Of a stretch of DNA of 6,421 nucleotides, positions 1-5,838 are shown in pieces. The stretch covers positions 1 to 6,421 of the forward strand of contig CALJAQ010000180.1 in NCBI GenBank assembly GCA_938029515.1. The letters run 5' to 3'. The number at the start of each line of letters is the position of its first letter. The first letter of the stretch is position 1. The notes under the pieces are model-generated. The model was not told the origin of the DNA, did not search any database, and saw only the letters and a program-made list of their open reading frames with translations. Both the position numbers and the translations under genes were made by a program. Source of the stretch: an uncultured Nitrososphaerales archaeon. Lineage in GTDB: Archaea > Thermoproteota > Nitrososphaeria > Nitrososphaerales > JAAOZN01.

Positions 1-525
1 TATCATAGATCTAGCTATAGCAACCCTCTGCCTCTGCCCACCTGAGAGCATATGGGGGTGCTTCGAGGCGAACATTTCTGGCGGTTCAAGTTTGACATCT
101 CTCAACGCTTGATTAACCATCTCTTTAACCTCTTTATAGTCGTTGGCGATACGGTGTATAGACAGCGGCTCTGAGAGTATACGCTCTACTGTGAAGAATG
201 GGTTTAAGCTTCCGAATGGGTCTTGATATATGATCTGTGCCTCCCTTCTATACCACTTCAGCTGATCCTCATCTAAATTATCTACCCTCTTACCGTCATA
301 GAAGATTTCACCCGAGATAGGTTTGTATAGCCTTAGGAGGGTCTTAGCGAGGGTTGTCTTACCTGAGCCAGATTCTCCGACTATAGCCGCAGATTCTCCT
401 CTACCTACATCTAAGCTAATACCATCAACCGCCTTGACGTAAACAGGCTTACCAATTAACCCTCTACCTACACTAAACCAAGTCTTAACGTCTTTCGCTT
501 GCAGAAGCACGTTGTCTGTTAACAT
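1..525 (-). CDS. oppF: Oligopeptide/dipeptide ABC transporter ATP-binding protein OppF/DppF, partial (3' end beyond window)
   Basis: This is the second ATPase of the importer; it would bind and hydrolyse ATP on the cytoplasmic face of the OppB-OppC channel. The ATG at 525-523 overlaps the oppD stop (TAATG), with a GAGG Shine-Dalgarno five bases upstream, and 175 codons are read before the window ends. Visible motifs are Walker A GESGSGKTT (residues 50-58), a Q-loop at Q101 in the context YQDPFGSLNP, and the ABC signature LSGGQRQR (160-167). The window stops just before Walker B, so the aspartate/glutamate pair, the H-loop and the C-terminal oligopeptide domain cannot be seen. The Q-loop wording YQDPFGSLNP is typical of OppF/DppF, as opposed to the FQGAMNSLNP of the neighbouring OppD. 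The frame is clean throughout. The substrate is not predictable from the ATPase, since archaeal members of this family also import sugars. Confidence 0.95.
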   Translation of the reverse strand, partial: MLTDNVLLQAKDVKTWFSVGRGLIGKPVYVKAVDGISLDVGRGESAAIVGESGSGKTTLAKTLLRLYKPISGEIFYDGKRVDNLDEDQLKWYRREAQIIYQDPFGSLNPFFTVERILSEPLSIHRIANDYKEVKEMVNQALRDVKLEPPEMFASKHPHMLSGGQRQRVAIARSMI

Positions 526-1487
526 TAAGCCCTCTCCCACAGTAGGCAAGAAACATAGTGGTTAGATGAAACCTTTACCGGATTAGGCACCTTATTTTTA
601 CAGACGTCCATAACATAAGGGCAACGAGGATGAAACCTACATCCTGGTGGAGGAGAAGCTAGATCTGGGGGTGATCCTGGGATGAACTCGAGTTTAGCAT
701 CTTCTAGAAGCCGTGGTGTTGCTGCTAAGAGCTTCTGTGTATAAGGGTGTTTAGGGTCTGTTAAAATCGAACGTATATCACCTAACTCAACAACTTTACC
801 GGCATACATAACAGCGATGTAGTCGCTGAGTTCACTCGAAAGACTTAAGTCGTGTGTTATGAATATGTAGGTAAGGTTAAGTTCTTCTTGAAGCTTCTTG
901 AGAAGGTTGATTATGTTAGCTTGAGTTATAACATCTAGGGCAGAAGTCGGTTCATCTAAAATAAGAAGCTGGGGTCTCAAGCTTAGCGCAATAGCGATAA
1001 CAACACGCTGCTTCATGCCACCGCTAAGTTCATGAGGATACTTATTCAATAGGGATCTAGGAAGCCTCACAAGCTCTAAGAGCTCAGCGGCACGCTTCTG
1101 CGCCTCTAGCTTATCCAAGCCAGCGTGTATAGTAAAAGCTTCAGATAACTGTTCACCTATAGTGAGGACTGGGTTAAGCGAATTCATGGCTCCTTGGAAG
1201 ACCATGGCCATCCTTTTTAGCCAGAATTCTCTTCTTAAATCGCTCTCTGAGAGATCCATAAGGTTTCTGCCATCAAATAGTAGCACCCCACGGTATGTGT
1301 GAGTGTTCCTTGGGAGTAGTCGCATTATAGCATAAGCCATAGAACTCTTTCCACAACCAGACTCACCTACTAAAGAAAGGCAGCTACCTTCTTTAATGTC
1401 AAAGCTCACACCGTCAACTGCTTTAACGACACCGCGTCTGGTTCGGTAGTAAAGAGTTAGATCCTTTAAAGATAATAAAATAGTCAC
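525..1487 (-). CDS. oppD: Oligopeptide/dipeptide ABC transporter ATP-binding protein OppD/DppD
   Basis: This complete 320-residue ATPase is expected to pair with OppF and drive uptake through OppB-OppC. In order it shows Walker A GESGCGKSS (41-49), a Q-loop at Q98 (VFQGAMNSLNP), the signature LSGGMKQR (154-161), Walker B LLILDEP (174-180) and the switch histidine H212 (THDL). The C-terminal oligopeptide-transporter extension follows, with PGSPPDL and the pattern CRFHPRCP. Cysteines 283, 289, 296 and 314 match the four-cysteine pattern that binds a 4Fe-4S cluster in characterised DppD proteins; cluster binding here is inference. The GTG start overlaps the oppC stop (GTGA) and is preceded by GAGGT ten bases upstream, which supports translational coupling. 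Its length fits the family, and no frame damage is visible, unlike the permease genes upstream. Confidence 0.96.
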   Translation of the reverse strand: MTILLSLKDLTLYYRTRRGVVKAVDGVSFDIKEGSCLSLVGESGCGKSSMAYAIMRLLPRNTHTYRGVLLFDGRNLMDLSESDLRREFWLKRMAMVFQGAMNSLNPVLTIGEQLSEAFTIHAGLDKLEAQKRAAELLELVRLPRSLLNKYPHELSGGMKQRVVIAIALSLRPQLLILDEPTSALDVITQANIINLLKKLQEELNLTYIFITHDLSLSSELSDYIAVMYAGKVVELGDIRSILTDPKHPYTQKLLAATPRLLEDAKLEFIPGSPPDLASPPPGCRFHPRCPYVMDVCKNKVPNPVKVSSNHYVSCLLWERA

Positions 1488-2882
1488 TCCTCTCTCAACC
1501 TCGGATTCAAAACCTTATCTAAAGAATACCACAGCAATGCGAAGGCTGTGCTAACAAGCACTATGAACATCGACGGTATAAGTATCCACCACCAATATCC
1601 ATAATATGCCGCTCCACCTGAAAAAGCTTCGCTGACGATCTTACCCCAGGTAGGTAACGCTGGGTCTCCTAGACCTAGGATGCTTAAGCTAGCCTCGAGG
1701 AATACATACGCTGGCACAGAGACCGTTATGTTGGCGAATGTGTAGGGTAGTAGTCTGGGGAGTATGTAGAGGAATAGGATTCTAGGCTTACTTGCACCGT
1801 AGGACTTTGCGGCTTCAATATACGGCTCTTCACGAACTTGTAGCGCCATGCTTCTAACAGACTTTGTTACCCCTCCAAATAGCGATAGAGCTATTACCGC
1901 TATAAGCAGTGTCCATATGGTAGTTTTGTAAATAAACTGAATCGTTATGAGGAGGGATAGGAAGGGGAGAACAAGGTATATGTCCGTAACTCTTTGTATA
2001 ATTTCGTCAACCTTAGACCCGTAGAAGCCGCTTACAGCCCCAAACACGGCTTGAACAAGTGTGACAACCAACGCAGCCACTAAACCAAAGGCCAAAGCGA
2101 TAGGCGCACCCCAAACTATACCAACAAATATGTCTCGACGCATATTATCTGTGCCACAAAGACCGTAGACTGAACCCAGAAGGTTAAGCTGAGCATCTAC
2201 ATCGGAGACCATACTATCCGACACAAGTTCAACCACAAGTTCATATGGTCTAGACGGCTTCACATCACTAGACTTAATAAGGGTAGGTGTGCCTTTTAAT
2301 AGGGAACTCTCACTTGAGAACAAAACCTCTCCAACCGATAATGTAGCAGGCGCACCTAACTTTTGGAGATATGTTTGCACATTCTCAGAAACAATTCTAT
2401 CCCTATATGTAACTATGCTCTTAAAACCCGCTTCGACTGCTTCTCTTAGAAGTGTAAGACTACTTCCATCTGGTCTAATCCACCTTAATGTGAGTAACGA
2501 CCTTGTTTCACTTATGATCTTCAGGTTTAGATTTAGCTCCGATGGTATAGTGTAGTAATTGTAAGTTATCCGCGCCCTAAGCTCTATTCTTGTAGCATTT
2601 AGCCCTGCGATCTTCTGTACATCTTTTCTGAAGTCTTGCTGCTTAACTATAACCGTCTTTAAAGGGTTTTCTCCGGTAAAGATTGTGGTCCACTCTGGTG
2701 CAGCAAGCCTTGGTTTATCAAGCTTGCGGGTCATTCCACTTTTCAACCACATTTTCTGGTGAAAACGCGGCAACTAGCGATACCGATAATATAGCCACTA
2801 AGATTATTATTCCTGTAAGCCCGCTTCTTGAATGACTAACTTCGTATACGGCTGCCTTTAGACCTACTGGTGCGCTACTCAC
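1484..2882 (-). CDS. oppC: Oligopeptide/dipeptide ABC transporter permease OppC/DppC, with one frameshift near the N-terminus
   Basis: This is one of the two channel subunits. The main open frame (1484-2773) starts at an ATG inside the real gene. Its first 16 or so residues do not look like OppC, whereas good sequence begins at DKPRLAAPEW. The true N-terminus lies in another frame from a GTG at 2882: 54 codons with a hydrophobic segment (about residues 22-40) ending in KWNDPQA just before a stop at 2720-2718. Joining the two gives about 466 residues. The C-terminal part has GTDNMRRDIF, five or so membrane segments (roughly residues 215-420 of the main frame) and the ATPase-docking EAA loop EEPYIEAAKSYGASKPRIL. 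Between the first and second membrane segments lies an extracytoplasmic stretch of about 180 residues, longer than in bacterial OppC. It sits 4 nt after oppB and overlaps oppD. The identity is secure; whether the gene is functional is not. Confidence 0.9.
2717..2723 (-). other. Frameshift site in oppC (candidate 5-bp repeat collapse)
   Basis: The N-terminal frame reads KWNDPQA up to the GCT codon at 2723-2721 and then meets TGA TAA. The downstream frame resumes at GAT (2719-2717) as DKPRLAAPEW. The shift equals loss of two bases modulo three. Inserting one more copy of the local motif GCTTG would give QAWLDKP, close to the W-x-D-x-P wording I recall for archaeal OppC at this place. The repair is inference. 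Confidence 0.65.
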
Positions 2883-2885
2883 AAA

Positions 2886-2891
2886 ATCACC
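2886..2891 (-). promoter_or_regulatory. Shine-Dalgarno GGTGAT for oppC, supporting the GTG start at 2882
   Basis: GGTGAT is an exact six-base match to the complement of the 16S rRNA 3' end and lies three bases before GTG 2882-2880. It overlaps the oppB stop codon, so oppC translation is probably coupled to oppB. It argues that the real oppC start is here and not at the ATG at 2773, which lies within the gene. Confidence 0.6.
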
Positions 2892-3597
2892 CAACCTTCA
2901 CCCTAGGGTCTAGTATACTGTAGATGATATCCAATATTAGAACCGTCGCCACAAGCAGATATGCATACATTACAGCAGCGCCTATAACCACAGGCGCATC
3001 TGTAGACGGTATAGCTAGGTTAAGGAGATTACCTATACCAGGCCAACCGAATACTACCTCGGTGATTATAGCGCCTTGCCACGAGGCGATTAAAGCCAAG
3101 GCTACGTTAGTTATTATAGGTGCATTGAGGGTCTGAGAACGTACCTTCTAAGTAGAGTGCCTTCAGATAGACCCTTGGCTTTAGCCATAGTAACAAAGTC
3201 TTCACCCTATAGTCTGTATGACGATGTTCCTTGTTATGTAAGCCCAGAAGGGGAAGGATGCGATGAGCCAGGTTATAAGCGGGAGAACCATGTGATACAG
3301 AACGTCAAGAGCGTAAAGTAAAGGGTCGGTAGGAGAGGGCACACTTACAAAGCCGCCGAACGGAAAGAGCCTTATATAGAAGGCAAAGAAGAGTAGGAAG
3401 ATTATAGCGAAGAACCAAGGGGGGATAACGCCTGTTATCACAGCCAGCATAGTCATAAATCTATCAAATAAACCACCAGGCTTCCTAGCCATAACCAAAC
3501 CAGCACTAATCCCCAATACACTATAGATCACTGTGGCGGTTGTAAAGAGGGCTACGGTTGCTGGCAGCCTTTCCATTATTATGTCAACTACAGCCCT
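2887..3597 (-). pseudogene. oppB: Oligopeptide/dipeptide ABC transporter permease OppB/DppB, 5'-truncated and twice frameshifted
   Basis: This is the other channel subunit, present in three frames. Segment 1 (3597-3205) runs from RAVVDIIMERLPATVAL to ITRNIVIQTIG, with several membrane helices. Segment 2 (3203-3127) carries the EAA-loop region EDFVTMAKAKGLSEGTLL and RRYVLRP. Segment 3 (3126-2887) reads NAPIITNVALALIASWQG, then VVFGWPGIGN and the C-terminus LDPRVKVG. Joined in order these give a continuous OppB-like sequence of about 236 residues. The first shift looks like one extra base in GGGTGAA; the second looks like one lost base between the CCC proline codon and AAT. The N-terminal 95-110 residues, including the first membrane helix, are missing: homology stops at about 3597, where sequence of the plus-strand binding protein begins. 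The three damages could be real decay or sequence error, but as written no full OppB can be made. Confidence 0.88.
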
Positions 3598-3607
3598 TGA
3601 CCCAGGT
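3594..3607. other. Head-to-head junction between oppB and the binding-protein gene
   Basis: On the minus strand, OppB-like sequence (RAVVDIIMERLP) is recognisable up to about 3597. On the plus strand, binding-protein sequence (DPGVWVHPHTGR) begins at about 3599. Each gene lacks its 5' part, and neither lost part is found elsewhere in the window. A bacterial or archaeal Opp cluster normally has the two genes in the same direction, so a rearrangement or a chimeric join is needed. Open reading on both strands across the junction is accidental: the plus-strand ATG at 3533 lies in antisense oppB and is not a natural start. Confidence 0.75.
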
Positions 3608-5191
3608 GTGTGGGTGCATCCGCACACAGGACGCAACATGCCTATACGCACCACATTTAGCGTGCAGACAGGTGGGGTAAATGTGCCTGAAGATGCCTTA
3701 AACTGGTCTTGGGAGCAGGGTAAATGGGTTGCGGTAGGCAAGAATGTTTCTGCAAAGAATAAAGTAACCTTTACCGCAACATTCGGTAAATGGTATGATG
3801 GCACAAATGTAGGTAAAGAGGATGTGATGATGTTCATATACGAGATACTTGGATTAGCGTCTCCAAAAAGCCCAATTCACGACCCAGCGGCCATATCGCC
3901 AACAGTTCAGACATTCGCCAACACGTTTAAGGGTATAAGATGGCTCAGCGACAACGTCTACGAGATATACTTAGACTACACTCACCCTGGTGAAACTTTC
4001 ATAGCAGCCACAGCAGATGTCTTCCCCTACATGCCCTGGCAGCTCTACGCTCTGGTGATCGCTCTCTACCAGGATAAGAAGGCTGCGTTCTCAGAGACCA
4101 CAGCTACTGAGCTTGGTGTGACGCAGATAGATCTGACTAAGGGTGATACGCTTCCTCTTATAGAGTATCTTAATAAGATGGCGCCTTCATACATTCACCC
4201 CGCTGTAAAAGACTTCGTGAAGGATGCTAGTTCAAGATGGAACGCTCTTAAAGCCTTCTCAGAGAAATACGGCCACTACCTTGTTATGAGCGGGCCATTC
4301 TTTATAGAGAGGGTCGATCCCGTAGCAGCCCAGGTTGTCTTAGCAGCCTTCAGAGAGTATCCACACACAGCTGACAAATGGGATCACCTACTTAAACCAA
4401 GAGTCCCATCCATAGTTGTTGAGGTACCTACTGAGGTTGTTCCAGGGCTGGCGGCGCTGATAAATGTGACAAGTAGTGTTGAAGGGAAGCCCTACAGCGA
4501 TGTTAAGGTGCAGTATGTTCTTGAAGATCCGACCGGAGTCGTAGTAGCATCTGGCTTAGCATCTGCTAAAGGGGCTGGCCTCTTCACAATAGACTTCACA
4601 AAGGAAGCTACGAGTAAGCTTACTTCAGGCATATACAAGCTTACAATTATAGGCGTAGGTGCAGAAGCAGCGTTAGCAGCGGTTAAGACTGTACCCCTCA
4701 ACGTTATACCTCAGCTCGAATATATACTTAGAGAAGTAGGTGGGGTAAGAGAAGATATATCAAAGAAGCTTGAAAGCGAGATAACAAGTGTGCAAGGAAG
4801 CATATCAAAGCAGCTCGAGGGTGTGCAGGCAGGTATAGCTGATGCTCTCAAGACGGTAGCTGGTGGTGTAGATAAGATGGGCACATCTCTAACAGACTCG
4901 CTAAAGCTCGTAGCCTCGGGGATAGACAATACGAACACTGCTGTAACAGAGGTTAAAACAGCGCTCTCAGATGTTAAATCAGCAGTTACAGACTTAAAGA
5001 ACATTCAGACAGCAAGTAGCCAGCGGCTCGAAAGCTCAATAGCTTCGCTCGAAGATAGTATAGAGTCCCTCTCAACTAGCATACTTCAGGTCTCAACATA
5101 CGTTTTAATAGCAATAGGCGTCGCAGTAGTAGCGATAGTAATCTCGGTAGTAGTACCCTTAGCTCTATTAAGATCTAGGAAAACAGCTTGA
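3599..5191 (+). CDS. ABC transporter substrate-binding protein, family 5 (Opp/Dpp type), C-terminal part with stalk and membrane anchor
   Basis: This is the surface receptor that would hand substrate to the OppB-OppC channel; the N-terminal half and signal peptide are missing. Residue numbers count from the ATG at 3533, whose first 22 codons are antisense oppB. Residues 23-290 resemble the second half of a family-5 binding lobe, with GKWYDGTNVGKEDVMMFIYE (lobe closing the ligand site) and YLVMSGPFFIERVDP near its end. Residues 292-392 look like a beta-sandwich (alternating hydrophobic strands, VPTEVVPGLAALINVT). Residues 398-520 are a Ser/Thr/Leu-rich coiled-coil stalk with an 18-residue internal repeat. 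A membrane helix spans residues 522-546, followed by RSRK, which puts the stalk outside the cell. This layout fits archaeal binding proteins tethered by a C-terminal helix. Peptide versus sugar specificity cannot be told. The frame is intact to the stop, and a T-run follows. Confidence 0.87.
   Translation, partial: DPGVWVHPHTGRNMPIRTTFSVQTGGVNVPEDALNWSWEQGKWVAVGKNVSAKNKVTFTATFGKWYDGTNVGKEDVMMFIYEILGLASPKSPIHDPAAISPTVQTFANTFKGIRWLSDNVYEIYLDYTHPGETFIAATADVFPYMPWQLYALVIALYQDKKAAFSETTATELGVTQIDLTKGDTLPLIEYLNKMAPSYIHPAVKDFVKDASSRWNALKAFSEKYGHYLVMSGPFFIERVDPVAAQVVLAAFREYPHTADKWDHLLKPRVPSIVVEVPTEVVPGLAALINVTSSVEGKPYSDVKVQYVLEDPTGVVVASGLASAKGAGLFTIDFTKEATSKLTSGIYKLTIIGVGAEAALAAVKTVPLNVIPQLEYILREVGGVREDISKKLESEITSVQGSISKQLEGVQAGIADALKTVAGGVDKMGTSLTDSLKLVASGIDNTNTAVTEVKTALSDVKSAVTDLKNIQTASSQRLESSIASLEDSIESLSTSILQVSTYVLIAIGVAVVAIVISVVVPLALLRSRKTA
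4841..4948 (+). repeat. Two tandem 18-residue repeats in the binding-protein stalk
   Basis: Two adjacent units, DALKTVAGGVDKMGTSLT and DSLKLVASGIDNTNTAVT, share nine of 18 positions (pattern D-x-L-K-x-V-A-x-G-x-D-x-x-x-T-x-x-T). They lie within a longer coiled coil. The DNA copies have diverged, so this is an old protein-level repeat. It probably serves as a spacer holding the binding domain away from the membrane. Confidence 0.6.
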
Positions 5192-5210
5192 GCCACGGAT
5201 ATAACTTACC

Positions 5211-5226
5211 CACACCTTTTTTTAAA
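5211..5226 (+). terminator. T-run terminator after the binding-protein gene
   Basis: Seven consecutive T residues (5217-5223) followed by AAATAAT lie 25 bases after the stop at 5191, with no strong hairpin. T-rich tracts of this kind terminate archaeal transcription. The tract lies between the convergent binding-protein and tRNA genes. Confidence 0.55.
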
Positions 5227-5243
5227 TAATGTGAGGCTTGTAG

Positions 5244-5348
5244 TGGGGCCGGCGAGATTTGAACACGCGGTCGCCAGCGTTCTAGCGCTAGTCCCCAGGT
5301 TCACCGGTTCAGCCTCTGGTATCCTTGACCAAACTAGACGGCGGCCCC
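5244..5348 (-). tRNA. tRNA-Pro (GGG), probably with two small introns
   Basis: The acceptor arms GGGGCCG and CGGCCCC pair perfectly over 7 bp, followed by discriminator A and no encoded CCA. The D arm is GTCT-AGTTTGGTCAA-GGAT and the T loop is TTCAAAT. The gene is 105 nt, about 29 longer than a mature tRNA. Removing 16 nt (AGGCTGAACCGGTGAA, after position 30) and 13 nt (ACTAGCGCTAGAA, after position 37) leaves a 76-nt tRNA with a perfect CCAGC/GCTGG anticodon stem and loop CTGGGGC, anticodon GGG. No single-intron cut I tried gave a sensible loop. I could not draw a convincing bulge-helix-bulge for either intron, so the boundaries are tentative. Two oddities: C instead of U at position 8, and a T-T mismatch in the T stem (GCGTG/CTCGC). 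The acceptor and D arms resemble archaeal tRNA-Pro. A degenerate or mis-sequenced gene remains possible. Confidence 0.75.
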
Positions 5349-5359
5349 AGCTTCCTCCT

Positions 5360-5396
5360 CTAGAGCGGTGTTTTTAAGATTACCTTTATGCTCTAG
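5360..5396. repeat. 7-bp inverted repeat CTAGAGC/GCTCTAG flanking the tRNA box A
   Basis: The arms are 5360-5366 and 5390-5396 with 23 bases between them, enclosing the putative TATA element. An operator, a remnant hairpin or chance are all possible; seven base pairs at this spacing is weak evidence for function. Confidence 0.35.
5371..5378 (-). promoter_or_regulatory. Archaeal box A (TATA) for the tRNA gene
   Basis: On the minus strand the sequence reads CTTAAAAA, centred about 26 bp upstream of the first tRNA base at 5348, which is the usual archaeal TATA-to-start distance. It sits between the arms of a 7-bp inverted repeat. Confidence 0.6.
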
Positions 5397-5421
5397 TTTT
5401 GCTGAGCGTAGAGGGGCCCTG

Positions 5422-5838
5422 TCAGAAGGTTGTAGATAGGTTGCATATTCTAGGTATATGCCTTGAGACGATATGAACACATTCAGTTAGAAGCGTTTTC
5501 TCTAAATCTATGAAGGCAGCTTTTTTAGCGGCATCGAATGCTTTTTAGTGTTCTTATAAGGAGTGGTTCTCTCATGTATGCTCTTGGTTTTATCAATAGT
5601 TTGTATTTTAACAAAAGCTGACAGAACTGTTTTAGATTAAAAGCTGGTAGATCGTATTCTTTTACCTCAAATAGACGTTTAGTGTTCTTCGAGAAAGAGT
5701 CTTTCTTTTAGCACCTACTTCAGTTAGGGGGGCAAACAGCTTAGAAGAAAGGTTGTCATGCTTTTTAAATTCTGCTTAGAGGCTGTGGTTAGTAGCGTTA
5801 GCCTTTATAAATGTGTCTAAATGCTGTCTACCAACTTT
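5422..5838 (-). pseudogene. Broken unrecognised ORF downstream of the kinase, readable only across shifted frames
   Basis: I do not recognise this protein. Reading the minus strand gives protein-like sequence that changes frame. Frame A (from 5838) reads KVGRQHLDTFIKANATNHSL, a stop at 5778-5776, then AEFKKHDNLSSKLFAPLTEV and GAKRKTLSR. Frame B, open for 60 codons (5707-5528), includes KRLFEVKEYDLPAF, LKQFCQLLLKYKLLIKPRAY and MREPLLIRTLK. Frame C (5544-5422) reads KAFDAAKKAAFIDLEKTLL, TECVHIVSRHIPRI and then a stop. B joins C smoothly if one A is removed from the AAAAA run at 5546-5542, giving RTLKAFDAAKK. About 135 residues result, rich in Lys, Leu and Ala and probably helical. No convincing start codon exists. 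A TTTATAAA element at 5804-5811 could be a promoter but lies inside the reading. It may be a decayed gene, a gene with sequence errors, or coincidence in AT-rich DNA. Confidence 0.4.

Noticed and set aside
2289..2555. Plus-strand open frame opposite oppC
   Set aside because: It lies entirely antisense to the conserved permease gene, with no protein-like features or ribosome binding site.
2924..3136. Plus-strand open frame opposite oppB
   Set aside because: It is antisense to OppB segment 3 (VVFGWPGIGN), a shadow of the real gene.
3533..3598. Apparent N-terminus (MAVVKRATVAG...) of the plus-strand binding protein
   Set aside because: These codons are antisense to the conserved oppB sequence IIMERLPATVAL, contain no signal peptide, and exist only because the frame happens to stay open across the junction.
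3598..3837. Minus-strand extension upstream of the OppB sequence (MNIITSSLPTF...)
   Set aside because: It is antisense to well-conserved binding-protein sequence (VWVHPHTGR, GKWYDGTNVGKED) and has no OppB N-terminal helix.
4492..5004. Two minus-strand open frames opposite the receptor
   Set aside because: They are antisense to the beta-sandwich and stalk. The repetitive stalk codons keep the opposite strand open.
5244..5420. tRNA gene as an integration (att) site
   Set aside because: No second copy of the tRNA 3' end and no integrase or other element gene is present in the window.
5804..5811. TTTATAAA as a promoter for an ATG at 5759
   Set aside because: The ATG opens only 11 codons before a stop, and the element falls inside the more convincing broken reading frame. 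AT-rich chance is likely.
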